DNA from: Sepiola atlantica
Taxonomy: Eukaryota; Mollusca; Cephalopoda; Sepiida; Sepiolidae
Direction: 5' to 3'
Assembly (NCBI GenBank): GCA_963556195.1
Contig: OY744517.1
Location: 84,669,214 to 84,733,213 of the forward strand
DNA length: 64,000 bases
Shown here one piece after another: positions 1 through 10,690 of this stretch (its first letter is position 1; the number at the start of each line of letters is the position of its first letter). The notes below the pieces were generated by a model. That model had not been told where the DNA came from, did not search any database, and worked only from the letters and a program-made list of their open reading frames with translations. A program made the position numbers and the translations under genes.

Positions 1-615
1 GACTTATTAATACAAATGGAGTCTGTCTTGACGAATGTGCCAAACACAGATATCGTTGCAAACAATTTTCTTTATCTATTTAAACATATTTCGCAATGAT
101 TGAGTAAAACGACACTGTATCAGTCGGATACAAAAATAGTTTATGAGACTAAATTTCACATGGGGAGTAAATCTCAACTCCACTAACCTTTGATTCCACT
201 TCTACAACCCTTAATATGTTCATTGCAAAACACTCATTGAACATAACCAGGTCATCTACAATCACGAAATATGGATAGATATACCAACAAAATGACTTCA
301 GTATCTCGAATTGATTTTCTATCACATCTCATGATCAACGTTATTCAGGTAAAATAAGATGCCTCGTTGTATATAATCAACTTCATTGAATTCTTTTCAT
401 CTTCATAGTTCAATATTTTGTAACCATATATTTTGTAAGCTAAAAGAAAAAACTTCTTTATTCAATCAAACTATGTACTAATAGAGCGTATATATTTATT
501 TTATTGTGACTACAATTATCACGTCTCTTTTTCAAAAATTCTTGAAATTGATTAAATGACTTTTCAATTTTTAACTGATTGGAAACTTCTCCCCTGTGAA
601 GAAATGATTGATATG
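1..615. other. AT-rich non-coding stretch
   Basis: No credible coding frame, RNA gene or clear repeat is visible. The sequence is AT-rich with ordinary complexity. Confidence 0.6.
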
Positions 616-621
616 TTAATT

Positions 622-664
<43 letters not shown>
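622..664. repeat. (GA)n microsatellite
   Basis: A perfect run of alternating G and A. The 66-residue frame across it (REREREREs) is only a translation of this run. Confidence 0.95.
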
Positions 665-666
<2 letters not shown>

Positions 667-767
667 GGGAGAGAGGGTTCTATGACAAAGCCTGGTTCTA
701 TAAAGTCTCATTTTTCAACAGAACTTGATGCGGGGGTCGATTCAAGGAAATACTAGGTCTTTCCTGA

Positions 768-1062
768 ACAATAATCCAGTCTAGTAATATTAAACCAACA
801 ATGATCATGGGGGTATAGGGGTAGAACATAAAACATAGATTTAAAATAATTCAGGCGTTCGTAAATGAGTTCGAAGAACTAGAAACACAAGGCGTGTCAA
901 GAAGAAACCAGCATAAGAAGGAAAGTAGAGGAGAAAAGTGTGGAAAAGAATAAGTTAAAAAGACTAGACTAGGACAAATATGTCATTGTAACAGCTGGTT
1001 TGGTATTATTAGACTGGAATAGTATACAAGAGAGCTGGAGAAACGTAGAAGTTTCAGTTTAT
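768..1062. repeat. Interspersed repeat family X, copy 1
   Basis: This block resembles 19243-19560 over its whole length, in the same orientation. Shared landmarks are the AACATAAAACATAGATTT-like stretch, an AAAAGACTAG block and the phrase TTATTAGACTGG followed by GAGAGCTGGAGAAACGT. No coding frame or tRNA-like head is seen. Two diverged copies in 64 kb suggest a genome-wide repeat of unknown class. Confidence 0.6.
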
Positions 1063-1339
1063 TAGTGCCTTTCAGAATTTAATAAGAGACATTTTCATGA
1101 ACAAATGCTTGTCAAGGTTCTTTGTGGAAATGTTTTGGTGATATTTGTAAGTATTTATTTGTCTTCCCACAATGGCAATGGAGTACTCTGTGGTAGCTGA
1201 CAGTTTTTATATGAAAATTAAAATTTTGCTTACTCACGGCTCGTGACTGATGGCCAAATGATTAAAAGTGCCCCGACTTGAAGCACTTGTCTCTCTAGTT
1301 ACACTGAAGAGCAGCGAAACAGCTTGTTTATGGATCATA

Positions 1340-1380
1340 CACAGACACACACACCCACACCCACCCACCCCCACACACAC

Positions 1381-1411
<31 letters not shown>

Positions 1412-1417
1412 TATATG
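1340..1417. repeat. (CA)n/(TA)n compound microsatellite
   Basis: A CA-rich run interrupted by CCCAC leads into alternating TA. Long frames on either strand (YIYIYI, VCVGVG) are artefacts of the repeat. Confidence 0.9.
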
Positions 1418-1470
1418 TGAAAAATGACAAACGGAAAACAGGTTAAAGTGCAGGAGAAAAACAAAAACAA

Positions 1471-1530
1471 GAGATTTGACCGGTTTCGTTCGTGTTGGCT
1501 AACGTCTTCAGAAAAAGTGAAGATTTGGAA
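1471..1530 (-). ncRNA. Degenerate hammerhead-like motif
   Basis: On the minus strand CTGAAGA (1505-1511) is followed by GAAA and the palindrome ACCGGT plus C (about 1481-1487), as expected for a hammerhead core with a short stem III and a GTC cleavage triplet. Stem II is poor and stem I has only about three A-T pairs. A related copy lies at 30172-30210. It may be a decayed ribozyme-bearing retroposon or only a resemblance. Confidence 0.25.
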
Positions 1531-1923
1531 ACAATTTTATTTTAAAGGCACACACATGGGTTGAGGAAAGGATGATCCGATTGGACCATATTAGAAGACC
1601 TTAAGTGACATTGAAATATGACAAGTGGCACATTCTTCTTTATTTCTTATTCTTCCTTTCATATTTTTATTTATTTTCTTTTTCTTTTTCACTTTCACAC
1701 CTACTGAGCTAGTATAGGGGAGGCGGTGGGCGAAGAGAGTAAAAGGCGATAAGAGGGAAGAAGACAGAGGAACTAGCCAGGATAAACACAAATAGGAGTG
1801 GCCATGAAATTGATACAATGTGAGAACCCAAAAATTAATCGGAATGTATCAGAGATAGGTCTGCTAATTTGTCTCATATTTTATCTACCACGGCATTTCA
1901 TTTTCATGAATTATCGTGTACCT

Positions 1924-1928
<5 letters not shown>

Positions 1929-1979
<51 letters not shown>
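1929..1979. repeat. (TA)n microsatellite
   Basis: Uninterrupted alternating T and A. Confidence 0.95.
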
Positions 1980-1984
<5 letters not shown>

Positions 1985-2061
1985 GAATACCTGTCCCAGA
2001 ACGAGCAAAATTAATTCTCCAAACAGAACAGTTTTGCACCACATTCATGTCCCTTTTATGA

Positions 2062-3048
2062 AGATTAAAATCAAGATATACTGATACTAAACCTTATGTT
2101 TGGAATCCTTATTCTAATTTTGATCAAAATCCATTGCATGATTTTGTATTCTAGAAAATATCTAAGATTTAAGGCTTAAGCTTAAGGAGACTAAAGAAGA
2201 AATTAAAATTCAAGAAATCTAATCAATATGGATCAAATTCAATGCAAATCTAAAGTATTTGAATTTTCAAATGAGAGATTGTTCCCATGTTATGCTCCCT
2301 AAAACCCTTTAAAATACTCCAAAGAAACTGAAATTTGGGGAACATTTATTAATTGATGTCTAATACCTATTCTTAAAATTTCAGAAAAATTGGAAGTAAC
2401 TGAATTTTCACGCACTCTTTGTATAAAACTAAATTAAACTAAATATAACCCGCATTACTCACCCTTACGGCTAGCAGCTGTATTCCAAAATTCATAATGA
2501 TCGGTTAATTAGTTTAGTAGTGAATCCTATACATATAATTATATAAACCTATACATATACCTAATTTTCATTCAATAAATAAGGTGAATTCTTTTTGTTT
2601 TGAAAAAATTGTAAAATTTTTCTTTTCTTAGATCTTTACTGCATTCTTTGAAATGGTTTTCTAGCAATGATTTATTTAAATGCTCTCACATAAATATTTC
2701 TCTCAGGGCTCTTCAATATATTTTGGTAAGAAAATGTCTACAAATGAGCTAATTTGAAGAACAAATGAAGAGGCGTTCAATCTCTTGGGGTCATATTTCA
2801 CGAGGACAATGCAAGGTCTCATACTGTAGGAAGAACAATGAAAACTTCCAATCAGTTTGGTTGAGAACATCTGCCACATCCTCTTTATAGTCAAGTACAT
2901 TTGTTTGGCTCCTTCAAAGAATTTCTGTGTGAAACAAATGGCTAACATTTCAGTTCAGCTGAAGAAATACAAAAACTTGAAAATTAAAATAAAATTTTTT
3001 TTAATTAGAAATATCAGTTGTTTAACTGAATTTCACTTGTGTATACAG

Positions 3049-3050
<2 letters not shown>
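2062..3050. other. AT-rich non-coding stretch
   Basis: No coding frame with family resemblance and no RNA gene seen. Short frames here have low-complexity or random composition. Confidence 0.55.

Positions 3051-3094
<44 letters not shown>
3051..3094. repeat. (TA)n microsatellite
   Basis: Uninterrupted alternating A and T. Confidence 0.95.
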
Positions 3095-3096
<2 letters not shown>

Positions 3097-3523
3097 ATTG
3101 AGAGAGTATTATATTATATTATTTTATCATTTCTTCACCAATTACATTCTATGCTGATGAGAGCCAGAGGTTTTACTAGGTACGTGCAAAAATGTCCGTC
3201 TTCTGTACAGACTATGCTTATTAAAAAGCGCTTATCATTAATTATGTAATTAATTTCCGTGTAAACTTTGATTGGGTTTGAAAGATAAACGCCTAAACTT
3301 AATTTCTAAAATGAAAAAAACTGTATATTTACGTGTGAAAAAGAAATTATGATGAAATGTTATCACGACGTCTGAAAAACCAAAAAATTCAGTGAATTTG
3401 GAACTTTGAAGACATTACTTGTAAAAATCCCTTGAATAATAAATATAAGTTTTTGGGAACCATTTCAAAGATAATTATTAAATTAATGTCATAAGATACT
3501 GAATTTATAAAATATTCCTACGT

Positions 3524-3527
3524 TATA

Positions 3528-3588
<61 letters not shown>
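3524..3588. repeat. (TA)n microsatellite bordering a foldback arm
   Basis: Alternating TA with one TACA interruption. It directly abuts the left arm (3590-3700) of the inverted repeat whose other arm is at 4840-4965. Confidence 0.9.
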
Positions 3589-3589
<1 letters not shown>

Positions 3590-3596
<7 letters not shown>

Positions 3597-3700
3597 TAAA
3601 ATAAACATTGTTTGAGTATCCGACAATTGTTTCAGAACCTTCTCGGCTCTTCCTCTTCCTGATTAGCAAAGATTATAGCCGCCAATACACAATCATAAAA
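3590..3700 (-). repeat. Left arm of inverted repeat, decayed hammerhead copy
   Basis: The reverse complement matches 4840-4965: the GAGTATCCGACAATTGTTTC block, the AGAACCTTCTC loop region and the CAATACACAATCATAA stretch are shared. The CTGANGA core present in the right arm is lost here by a short deletion next to ATCAG, so this arm should not self-cleave. Confidence 0.75.
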
Positions 3701-4001
3701 AAGAAGAAAAAAAGAAAAAAACAAGCAAGTAAATTATCATAAAAAACTAGATAAAAATAATAACTAGTCGATATTAAAAACATGGTTTCTAATTCTCAAT
3801 TAATTAGGGGAATAATATTGTGGTTTGATTAACTTAATTCGTCGGTAAATATGATTGATATTTGTTAAGAATTTTAATTAAATAATAAACAGCGATTGTC
3901 TTAATGCATATAACACTATATTTGATGGCTTATTGGGAAAATGTTTAGTAAGAAGATAAAATAAAAAATTTAATCCTTAATACTTTACGCAAAATTGATA
4001 A

Positions 4002-4079
4002 ATATATATATAAGTGTGTGTGTGTATGTGTGTATATATATATGTATATATATATATATTTATATATGTGTGTATATGG

Positions 4080-4113
<34 letters not shown>

Positions 4114-4123
4114 GTGTGTATAT

Positions 4124-4187
<64 letters not shown>

Positions 4188-4431
4188 GTGTATGGGGATG
4201 TGTGGATATATATATGTATATATGTTATTTTTACATCTATATATAAGTGTGTATGTGTGTTTCTGAGTATATAAATGTGTACGTATAAGCGTGGATATGT
4301 GTGTGTGTGAGTGTGTCTCGGTGTGTGTGCATGTGTGTAAGGAAGGGGAGACGGATATGTCTAATCTGTCCTGCCAAAAGTTTGAGTAAAATAGATACAT
4401 ATATATATAAGTGTGCGTGTGTGTACGTGTG

Positions 4432-4524
<93 letters not shown>

Positions 4525-4725
4525 GTGTATGTGTGTGTGTATATATATATGTATATATGTTTTTAATTTTACATCTATATATAAGTGTGTATGTGTGTTT
4601 GTGAGTATATAAATGTGTACGTATAAGCGTGTGTGTGTGTATGTGTGAGTGTGTCTCGGTGTGTGCGCGTGTGGTTAAGGAAGAGGAGACGGTCGAGTCT
4701 AGTCGTTCATGCCAAAAGTTTGAGG
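4002..4725. repeat. Compound (TA)/(TG) tract containing a tandem duplication
   Basis: Alternating TA and TG runs fill this interval. Inside it a roughly 200-bp non-simple segment is duplicated directly: 4186-4385 and 4521-4722 share TTTTACATCTATATATAAG, ATAAATGTGTACGTATAAGC, a GTGTCTCGGTGTG block and GCCAAAAGTTTGA. The many overlapping tyrosine/isoleucine/valine-rich frames are translations of the microsatellite. Confidence 0.85.
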
Positions 4726-4839
4726 ATGACCGAATTTCTTATGCATAGATAGGTAGGTATCAAAGTTGTCATCTTGTAGAAAGGGATTTCCCGTCTGAAA
4801 AGTTTTGAAATGTAATTTGTCTGCTTGTTTTTTCATATT

Positions 4840-4992
4840 TTTTTTCTTTCTTATGATTGTGTATTGGCGGGTATAATCTTTGCTAATCAGTATATCCCTG
4901 AGGAAGAGCTGAGAAGGTTCTGAAACAATTGTCGGATACTCAAACTATGTTTATTTTAATATAAAAGCTCTAATATATATTGAGCACTTTTG
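4840..4992 (+). repeat. Right arm of inverted repeat: hammerhead-bearing retroposon
   Basis: This is an inverted partner of 3590-3700. It carries the hammerhead-like motif at 4893-4938, then a tail containing AAAGCTCTA and TTGAGCACT. The same tail recurs on the minus strand near 17485-17515 and 24320-24350 next to other bodies, so it looks like a shared module of a short retroposon family. No protein-coding capacity. Confidence 0.6.
4893..4938 (+). ncRNA. Hammerhead ribozyme candidate, palindromic stem III
   Basis: Seen directly: TATCC (4893-4897), core CTGAGGA (4898-4904), stem II AGAGC/GTTCT (one G-U pair, 7-nt loop), GAAA (4922-4925), palindrome ACAATTGT and cleavage base C4933 (GTC triplet), then GGATA (4934-4938) pairing all five bases of the upstream TATCC. 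This is the layout known for type I hammerheads with minimal stem III in Penelope-like elements and retrozymes, which act as dimers. The base of stem II is A-U rather than the usual G-C. Activity is not shown. Confidence 0.6.
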
Positions 4993-5041
4993 AAAAATAA
5001 TGGTTTTGTTCATTTAGTTAATATTTGAACTTAATTAATTA

Positions 5042-5064
5042 ATATATATATATATATATATATA
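5042..5064. repeat. (TA)n microsatellite
   Basis: Short alternating TA tract just outside the foldback arms that follow. Confidence 0.9.
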
Positions 5065-5094
5065 AGTTTAAATTACAAATTATATTATTATATG

Positions 5095-5260
5095 ATTTAA
5101 TAACAATTTCGGAACAAAAAGCTTTTACACATGTTTCCAGAGGAGTTGAAAGTAAACACAGTTAATCAAGGCTGTTTACTCTAAAAACCGAACAACAGTA
5201 TTCTCGACTCCTTTAGAAACATGTGTAAAAGGTTTTTGTTACGAAATCGTTATTAAATCC
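5095..5260. repeat. Foldback (inverted repeat) with ~50-bp arms
   Basis: The left arm, about 5099-5150, contains TTTTACACATGTTTC. The right arm, about 5205-5256, contains GAAACATGTGTAAAA and continues with near complementarity. A spacer of about 55 bp separates them. No coding content. Confidence 0.8.
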
Positions 5261-5579
5261 TTGAATGATATAATTTTGAATTTTATGCTTATTTTATCAT
5301 AAGATCTTTTGAATATTTTAAATATTAAGTTTCACTTTTGCATTTAGAAACTGATTCCTATTCGAATCGATATTAACTATATAATGCATGAGAATAAATT
5401 AAATAAATTTATGGTAATAACAAAGCTCCATGCACTCAGACGTACACGCATCATTTATATATTTTATATATAGTCGCTAATCATTTACAATTAATCATTA
5501 TATTTCACTTAAAGAACAGTGTAAACTTCCAATCCATTATGTTACGAATATATGCAACTCACATTACATAAGATAACCG

Positions 5580-5585
<6 letters not shown>

Positions 5586-5665
<80 letters not shown>
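5586..5665. repeat. (TA)n microsatellite
   Basis: About 80 bases of alternating TA, directly next to the truncated SINE head that follows. Confidence 0.95.
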
Positions 5666-5668
<3 letters not shown>

Positions 5669-6118
5669 AATCCCGACACTTAGAACCACTCGCCCACCGC
5701 TGGATAGCTAAATAAACAGTGATAATTTTAACACTTATTTCGGCGGCTTGACGTCAAAAGGAACGATGCATTTATAGCGACGTTACGCTGTGTTAATACT
5801 GCACTTATAGTTCCCATCTAGAGGGGTTTCAAGGGACTACAAATAATAAATATTTGTTTTTTGTTTATTATCCATGTGCGTATACGTGTCGTCCTTTTTA
5901 ATCATGGCCAATCAGCATAGAGAAATAAATATTCACTATTAGTTGTGTGACTTGAAACCCCGGGATATGAGTATTTTATAACTCAAATCCCGACACCTAG
6001 AACCACTCGACCACAGCTGGATAGCTAAATAAACAGTGATAATTTTAACACTTATTTCGGCAGCTTGACATCATAAGAGCGTTCAACTTCATGAAAGGAA
6101 CGATGCATGTATAACGAT
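5666..6118 (-). repeat. tRNA-derived SINE, one full unit plus a truncated head
   Basis: On the minus strand a tRNA-like head starts near 6016: the A-box-like GGTCGAGTGGTTCTAGG is followed some 50 nt later by the B-box-like GGGTTTCAAGTC. The head sequence (GTGGTTCTAAGTGTCGGGATTT) and the flanking CTTATTTCGG block occur twice in direct orientation, at 5666-5780 and 5984-6110. The unit nearer the (TA)n tract is cut off within its head. The tRNA source looks Leu/Ser-like but is uncertain. Confidence 0.6.
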
Positions 6119-6793
6119 GGTTGTGTATCTGTGCAAATACATACAGAAACACACACACAAACACACGCACATACATATATGGGAAATGAAAAAGGAAAAA
6201 CCAAAAAGGATGTTTTTTTTTATATATTTATCAACATTCTGGTCAAAACCTACTACTCTCCAAAAATTTCACACCTACCCACAACAAAATCTCCCCGCTC
6301 CCCCTCACCCATTTCACCCTTCCGACTACTTCTCTCACACTCTTACACACCTACCCCTTCCACTTTCAAACCACCTTCATTTTTCAAATCTTTTCTAAAA
6401 CCATGACATTACCCACACACCAAAATCACAGAGCCCCCCCCCTCTCCTCCACTTCTTCACTAACAGCCATTCACATTATTTCCGTTCACCCCAACCCCTC
6501 CCCTTTTTTACTCAGAACCATCCTCATTAATTTCATTCCATGCTACTGACTTCACTAAGCCCGGACCTCAGGTCTGCACACCCAGTAGTGGCTACTACTT
6601 TTTCTCATCAACCCATTATATCAACCCAATATTTTCACGTACTTGCATGACATTTTTCTTAAAATTATCCTCCTGAGGAAGTCTTACAAATAAAGACGAA
6701 ACGCTGATGAATATATAAAAAAAAACATCCTTTTTGTTTTTTTCTTTTTCATTTCCCATTACGTCGGATTACCTTCATCCTTCCTTTCTCACA

Positions 6794-6882
<89 letters not shown>

Positions 6883-6924
6883 TTGTGTGTGTGTCTCTAT
6901 GTATTTGCACAGATATACAACCAC
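6115..6924. repeat. Inverted-repeat element with CA/TG and TA arms
   Basis: The left arm (6115-6214) and the right arm (6722-6924) are complementary in two blocks: GGTTGTGTATCTGTGCAAAT with its CA run against the TG run and ATTTGCACAGATATACAACC, and GGGAAATGAAAAAGG against its complement in 6722-6755. The right arm also holds (TA)n at 6797-6848 and (TG)n at 6848-6874. The central 500 bases are pyrimidine-rich and hold a hammerhead-like core at 6673-6702. Confidence 0.75.
6673..6702 (+). ncRNA. Hammerhead-like core without clear stem III
   Basis: CTGAGGA, a five-pair hairpin GTCTT/AAGAC with a 7-nt loop, then GAAAC. An extra A sits between core and hairpin, and neither a stem III nor a stem I partner is evident downstream. 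Probably a decayed relative of the better motifs in this window. Confidence 0.25.
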
Positions 6925-7457
6925 ATTTAAATAAAATATATCAATTATGTAGGTAGTGCAGAAAGAGAGAAAGCAATTTATTAGGTTGCAATACCCTTGC
7001 TGATACCAGAAGGTTATATTCATGAAATTAATTGAAAAAAGTATTTGGTGATATTCTTTATCTGTTTAAAATATCTTGGATATCAAAACTTTCAAGAAAG
7101 GACCAGTGGCGGAAAACAAAAACAAAATGGTTGGTTTTTTTTTCGGTTTTTTTGTTACTATTCTTAGTTTTTCTAAAAAAGATCTTTCAAGATAATTTAT
7201 TTTTAAAGTTTCAGTAAATAAAATCTTTTGCTCCATTGTTTTATTTGATATTTTTTGGCTTGAAGTGTTTTTATGTCAACTACTAAAGCAGACACAAAAG
7301 CTGGGGAGATAGAAAATAAAGGACTATATTTTGCCACAGCCACGAAACAAAGTCAGAAAACGAATTTTAAACACGATTTTCCAGCAATCAAAACTGATGG
7401 CTTTAATTGGCGTTGCACATGTGGCTACTGTGCAAGGAGAACGTCGATTAGACATAA

Positions 7458-7680
7458 AAGGGTTAGGGTTAGGTTTAGGGTTTCGGTTTAGGATGTTTTG
7501 AGTTTATTGTTATTCGTAGGATAGTCGTAGTATATATGGCCGATGTTTTGAATTTATTGTTATTCGTAGGAATCTAAATTCCAAGTGGATGGATGAACTC
7601 ATAAACTATATTAGTTTTACAGAGAAAATTTGTAGGAATGAAGTTATTATTTTTACATATAATTGTTCGAAAAATATTGT
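7458..7680. repeat. Short TTAGGG-like run and partial 50-bp repeat with unique flank
   Basis: A degenerate GGGTTAGGGTTAGG run (about 7459-7492) leads into one and a half copies of the 50-bp unit found at 12190-13255 (TATATGGCCGATGTTTTGA). A flank beginning GGAATCTAAATTCCAAGTGG then follows to about 7675. The same flank ends the large 50-bp array at 13258-13360, so these are two copies of one longer element. Confidence 0.75.
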
Positions 7681-7764
7681 TCGAAAGCTAGAGCTGTTGT
7701 GAAGAGTTACCTGCCCCTTATTTACCTGTCCAACACTAAAAGACAAAAAAAACTTTTATTTTAA

Positions 7765-8430
7765 CGCCATCTTCGTTCCCCTTTGGACAATTTTGCAGAT
7801 GAAAAGTAGAGAGGATACCTAAGTGATTTCAGTAGTCCCCAGGAGGACTCTTTAATTTTCAAAGTACTCGGCGTTGTCCGGGAAAAAAGTGCTCAATGTC
7901 CTAGATAGAGCTACTGTAGTGATAGGTTTGGATAATATTTTAAAAGCATCTACGCTGAAAAGGATGGGGAATCGATAAGAGTTATTTCAGTAGTGCTCAG
8001 GAGGCCTCTTTGATTTTGAAATACTCGGCGTTGTCCGGGAGAAAAGTGCTCAATATCCTAGATAGAGCTACTGTAGTGATAGGTTTGGATAATATTTTAA
8101 CGCCATATTCGTTCCCCTTTGGACTATTTCGCAGATCATTAGGAGAGAGGATACCTAAGTGATTTCAGTAGTCCTCAGGAGGCCTCCTTTATTATTAAAG
8201 TACTCGGCGTTGTCCGGGAGAAAAGTGCTCAATGTCCTAGATAGAGCTACTGTAGTGATAGGCTTGGAAAATATTTTAACGCCATCTTTGTTCCCCTTTG
8301 GACTATTTCGCAGATCAGAAGGAGAGAGGATGCCTAAGTGATTTCAGTAGTGCTTATGAGGCTTCCTTGATTTTCAAAGTACTCGACGTTGTCCGGGAGA
8401 AAAGTGCTCAATACCCTAGATAGAGCTATG
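7765..8430 (+). repeat. ~178-bp tandem repeat, about four copies
   Basis: The phrase GATTTCAGTAGT (one copy ATTTCAGTAGT) recurs near 7826, 7984, 8160 and 8340. Each unit also carries ACTCGGCGTTGTCCGGGA and a CTAGATAGAGCTACTGTAG block. Units are diverged and one is shorter. The last unit runs straight into the 30-bp array. Frames here are not protein-like. Confidence 0.85.
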
Positions 8431-9450
8431 ATAAAGACTATCATGAGAGGATTGAAAATGATGAAGACTATCATGAGAGGATTGAAAATGATGAAGACTA
8501 TCATGAGAGGATTGAAAATGATGAAGACTATCATGAGGGGATTGAAAATGATGAAGACTATAATGAGGGGATTGAAAATGATGTACACTATCATGAGGGG
8601 ATTGAAAATGATGAAGACTATCATGAGGGGATTGAAAATGATGAAGACTATCATAAGGGGATTGAAAATGATGAAGAATGTCATGAGAGGATTGAAAATG
8701 ATGAAGAATGTCATGAGAGGATTGAAAATGATGAAGAATAGACTGACAGGATTGGAAATGATGAGGAATACCATGAGGGGATTTAAAATGATGAATAATA
8801 TCATGAGGGGATTGAAAATGATGAAGAATATCATGAGAGGATTGAAAATGATGAAGACTATCATGAGAGGTTTGAAAATGATGAAGACTATCATGAGAGG
8901 ATTAAAAATGATGAAGACTCTCATGAGAGGATTAAAAATGATGAAGACTATCATGATAGGATTAAAAATGATGAAGACTATCATGAGGGGATTGGAAATG
9001 ATGAAGAATGTCATGAGAGGATTGAAAATGATGAAGAATGTCATGAGAGGATTGAAAATTATAAAGAATAGACTGACAGGATTGGAAATGATGAAGAATA
9101 CCATGAGAGGATTGAAAATGATGAATAATATCATGAGGGGATTGAAAATGAGAAGAATATCATGAGGGGATCGAAAATGATGAAGAATATCATGAGGGGA
9201 TTGAAATTAATGAAGAATATCATGAGAGGATTGAAAAAATGAAGAATATCATGAGAGGATTGAAAATTATTAAGAATATCATGAGCGGATTGAAAATGAT
9301 GAGGAATATTACGAGAGGATTGAAAATGATGAAGAATATTATGAGGGGATTGAAAATGATTAATAGTATGAGGAGATCGAAAATGATGAATACAACGAGG
9401 GGAGTTAAAATGATGAAGGATATCATGAGGGGATTCAAAATATATAGTAT
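8430..9450. repeat. 30-bp minisatellite, about 34 copies
   Basis: The unit reads roughly ATGAAGACTATCATGAGAGG followed by ATTGAAAATG. Because 30 is a multiple of three and the unit lacks stops in one frame per strand, both strands show long frames: a plus-strand repeat KTIMRGLKMM and a minus-strand repeat MIVFIIFNPL. Variant units recur in the same order (the GACTGACAGG variant near 8740 and 9070, offset about 330 bp), so blocks of units were duplicated together. I read this as a satellite, not a gene. Confidence 0.9.
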
Positions 9451-9714
9451 GAACACCGGGGCGGTTATAAGTACCTATATAGAAGGCGCAGACAGTGGTG
9501 GTACTTTTTATAGAAATAAGTCATACTATTGCCCTGTGAAACGTAGGATGAAATGGTGGGGAAGAAACAGCTTTCGCAAAAGGCAAAATTTAAAAGTAGC
9601 GACCAGGGTAGAGAAAAGTAGAAAGATAAAGAGACAGCTATAGAGAGAGAAGGAGAGAAATAGAAGTTTTAATATAAAGATGTTACACACACAATTTTTC
9701 TTCAATTATGTTTT

Positions 9715-9750
9715 TATGACCCCGAGCAACGCCGGGTAGCCCCGCTAGTT
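9715..9750 (+). other. Helitron-like 3' terminus
   Basis: CCCGAGCAACGCCGGG can form a small hairpin and is followed 8 bases later by CTAGT. The same layout with CGAGCAACGCTGGG and CTAGT occurs at 55468-55497. A short GC hairpin followed by CTRR then T is the 3' signature of Helitrons. No RepHel coding sequence is present, so this would be a non-autonomous copy. Confidence 0.4.
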
Positions 9751-9879
9751 TATTATAAAGTTTGAATCTATGAAGCATTTCTATCAATTGTTCATTTATG
9801 TAGTTGTTCCATATATAACGCGAGTGTACGCACTCTGTCAAACTGATGAGAACAAAATTATGCTTTCCTAGTGTTCTCA

Positions 9880-10690
9880 CTAGGACACATATTCATATAA
9901 AATAACGTCTCAATCGGTGAACTTAAAAAAAGGAATAAGAAAGAAAAACATTTTCTCAAATTAGAAAGTTTAAAAAGAAAGAAAAGAGAAAGAAAAACGT
10001 ATCAATCGATATAGAAAGAATAAAGAAAAAAGAACAAACGTCTCATTATAGAAATAGAGTGAAAGATTTATTTCCGAATTCATTGAGAGGGGCAGTCGAA
10101 CTTTCTATTTGCTTTCCCCCTTCCTCTAACTTGAAATGGTTTCCTCCGGTAATTTTTTTTTACTCGCTAACGTTTGTATGACGGGACAAATATATATTTA
10201 TATATATACAAATAAATACACATTGGTCTTTGTTGTAGAGATGATGGTGATGGTAATTTTTATTTGAATAATAAATAGCGTGGACTGTAAGAACTCCATG
10301 GTTGAACATATGAATACAAATTAACAGTCAATAGAGTTTAATAAGTAATACAGAAATTTTGTTTTTAGGAAGTGGTTCTGTTTAAACTTGTCTTGTTTAC
10401 CTTTGAAAGTGGCATTTAAAAAGTAATTGATTGATTGACACCCAGAAGTCATGAATTCAATTTCTGATCGTTTATCGATTTAGCTCTAATAATTTTCAGA
10501 TTATTAAAAATAAATTTGGGGAAAATGATTTAATTTTTACGCATTCTAATCACTTGTATCACGATTACACATCAGCCAATATTATGGTGCATTGTAAACA
10601 TTGGAGAATATAAAAATGTACATTAAAACCTTGATTTAATTGGTTGTAAATTGCCTCCAAGATTTTCAATCTTTTAATACGTGAAGATTT
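9880..10690. other. AT-rich non-coding stretch
   Basis: No gene or well-defined repeat seen apart from a purine-rich AGAAAGAAAA stretch at 9930-10060. Confidence 0.55.

Noticed and set aside
3945..4612. Long frames rich in Tyr/Ile/Val/Cys on both strands
   Set aside because: They are translations of (TA)n/(TG)n microsatellites; the same holds for similar frames near 24.1-26.1 kb and 30.2 kb.
8334..9165. Repeat proteins of 258 and 266 residues
   Set aside because: Both strands are open only because the 30-bp unit is stop-free and a multiple of three; no start context, no non-repeat domain.
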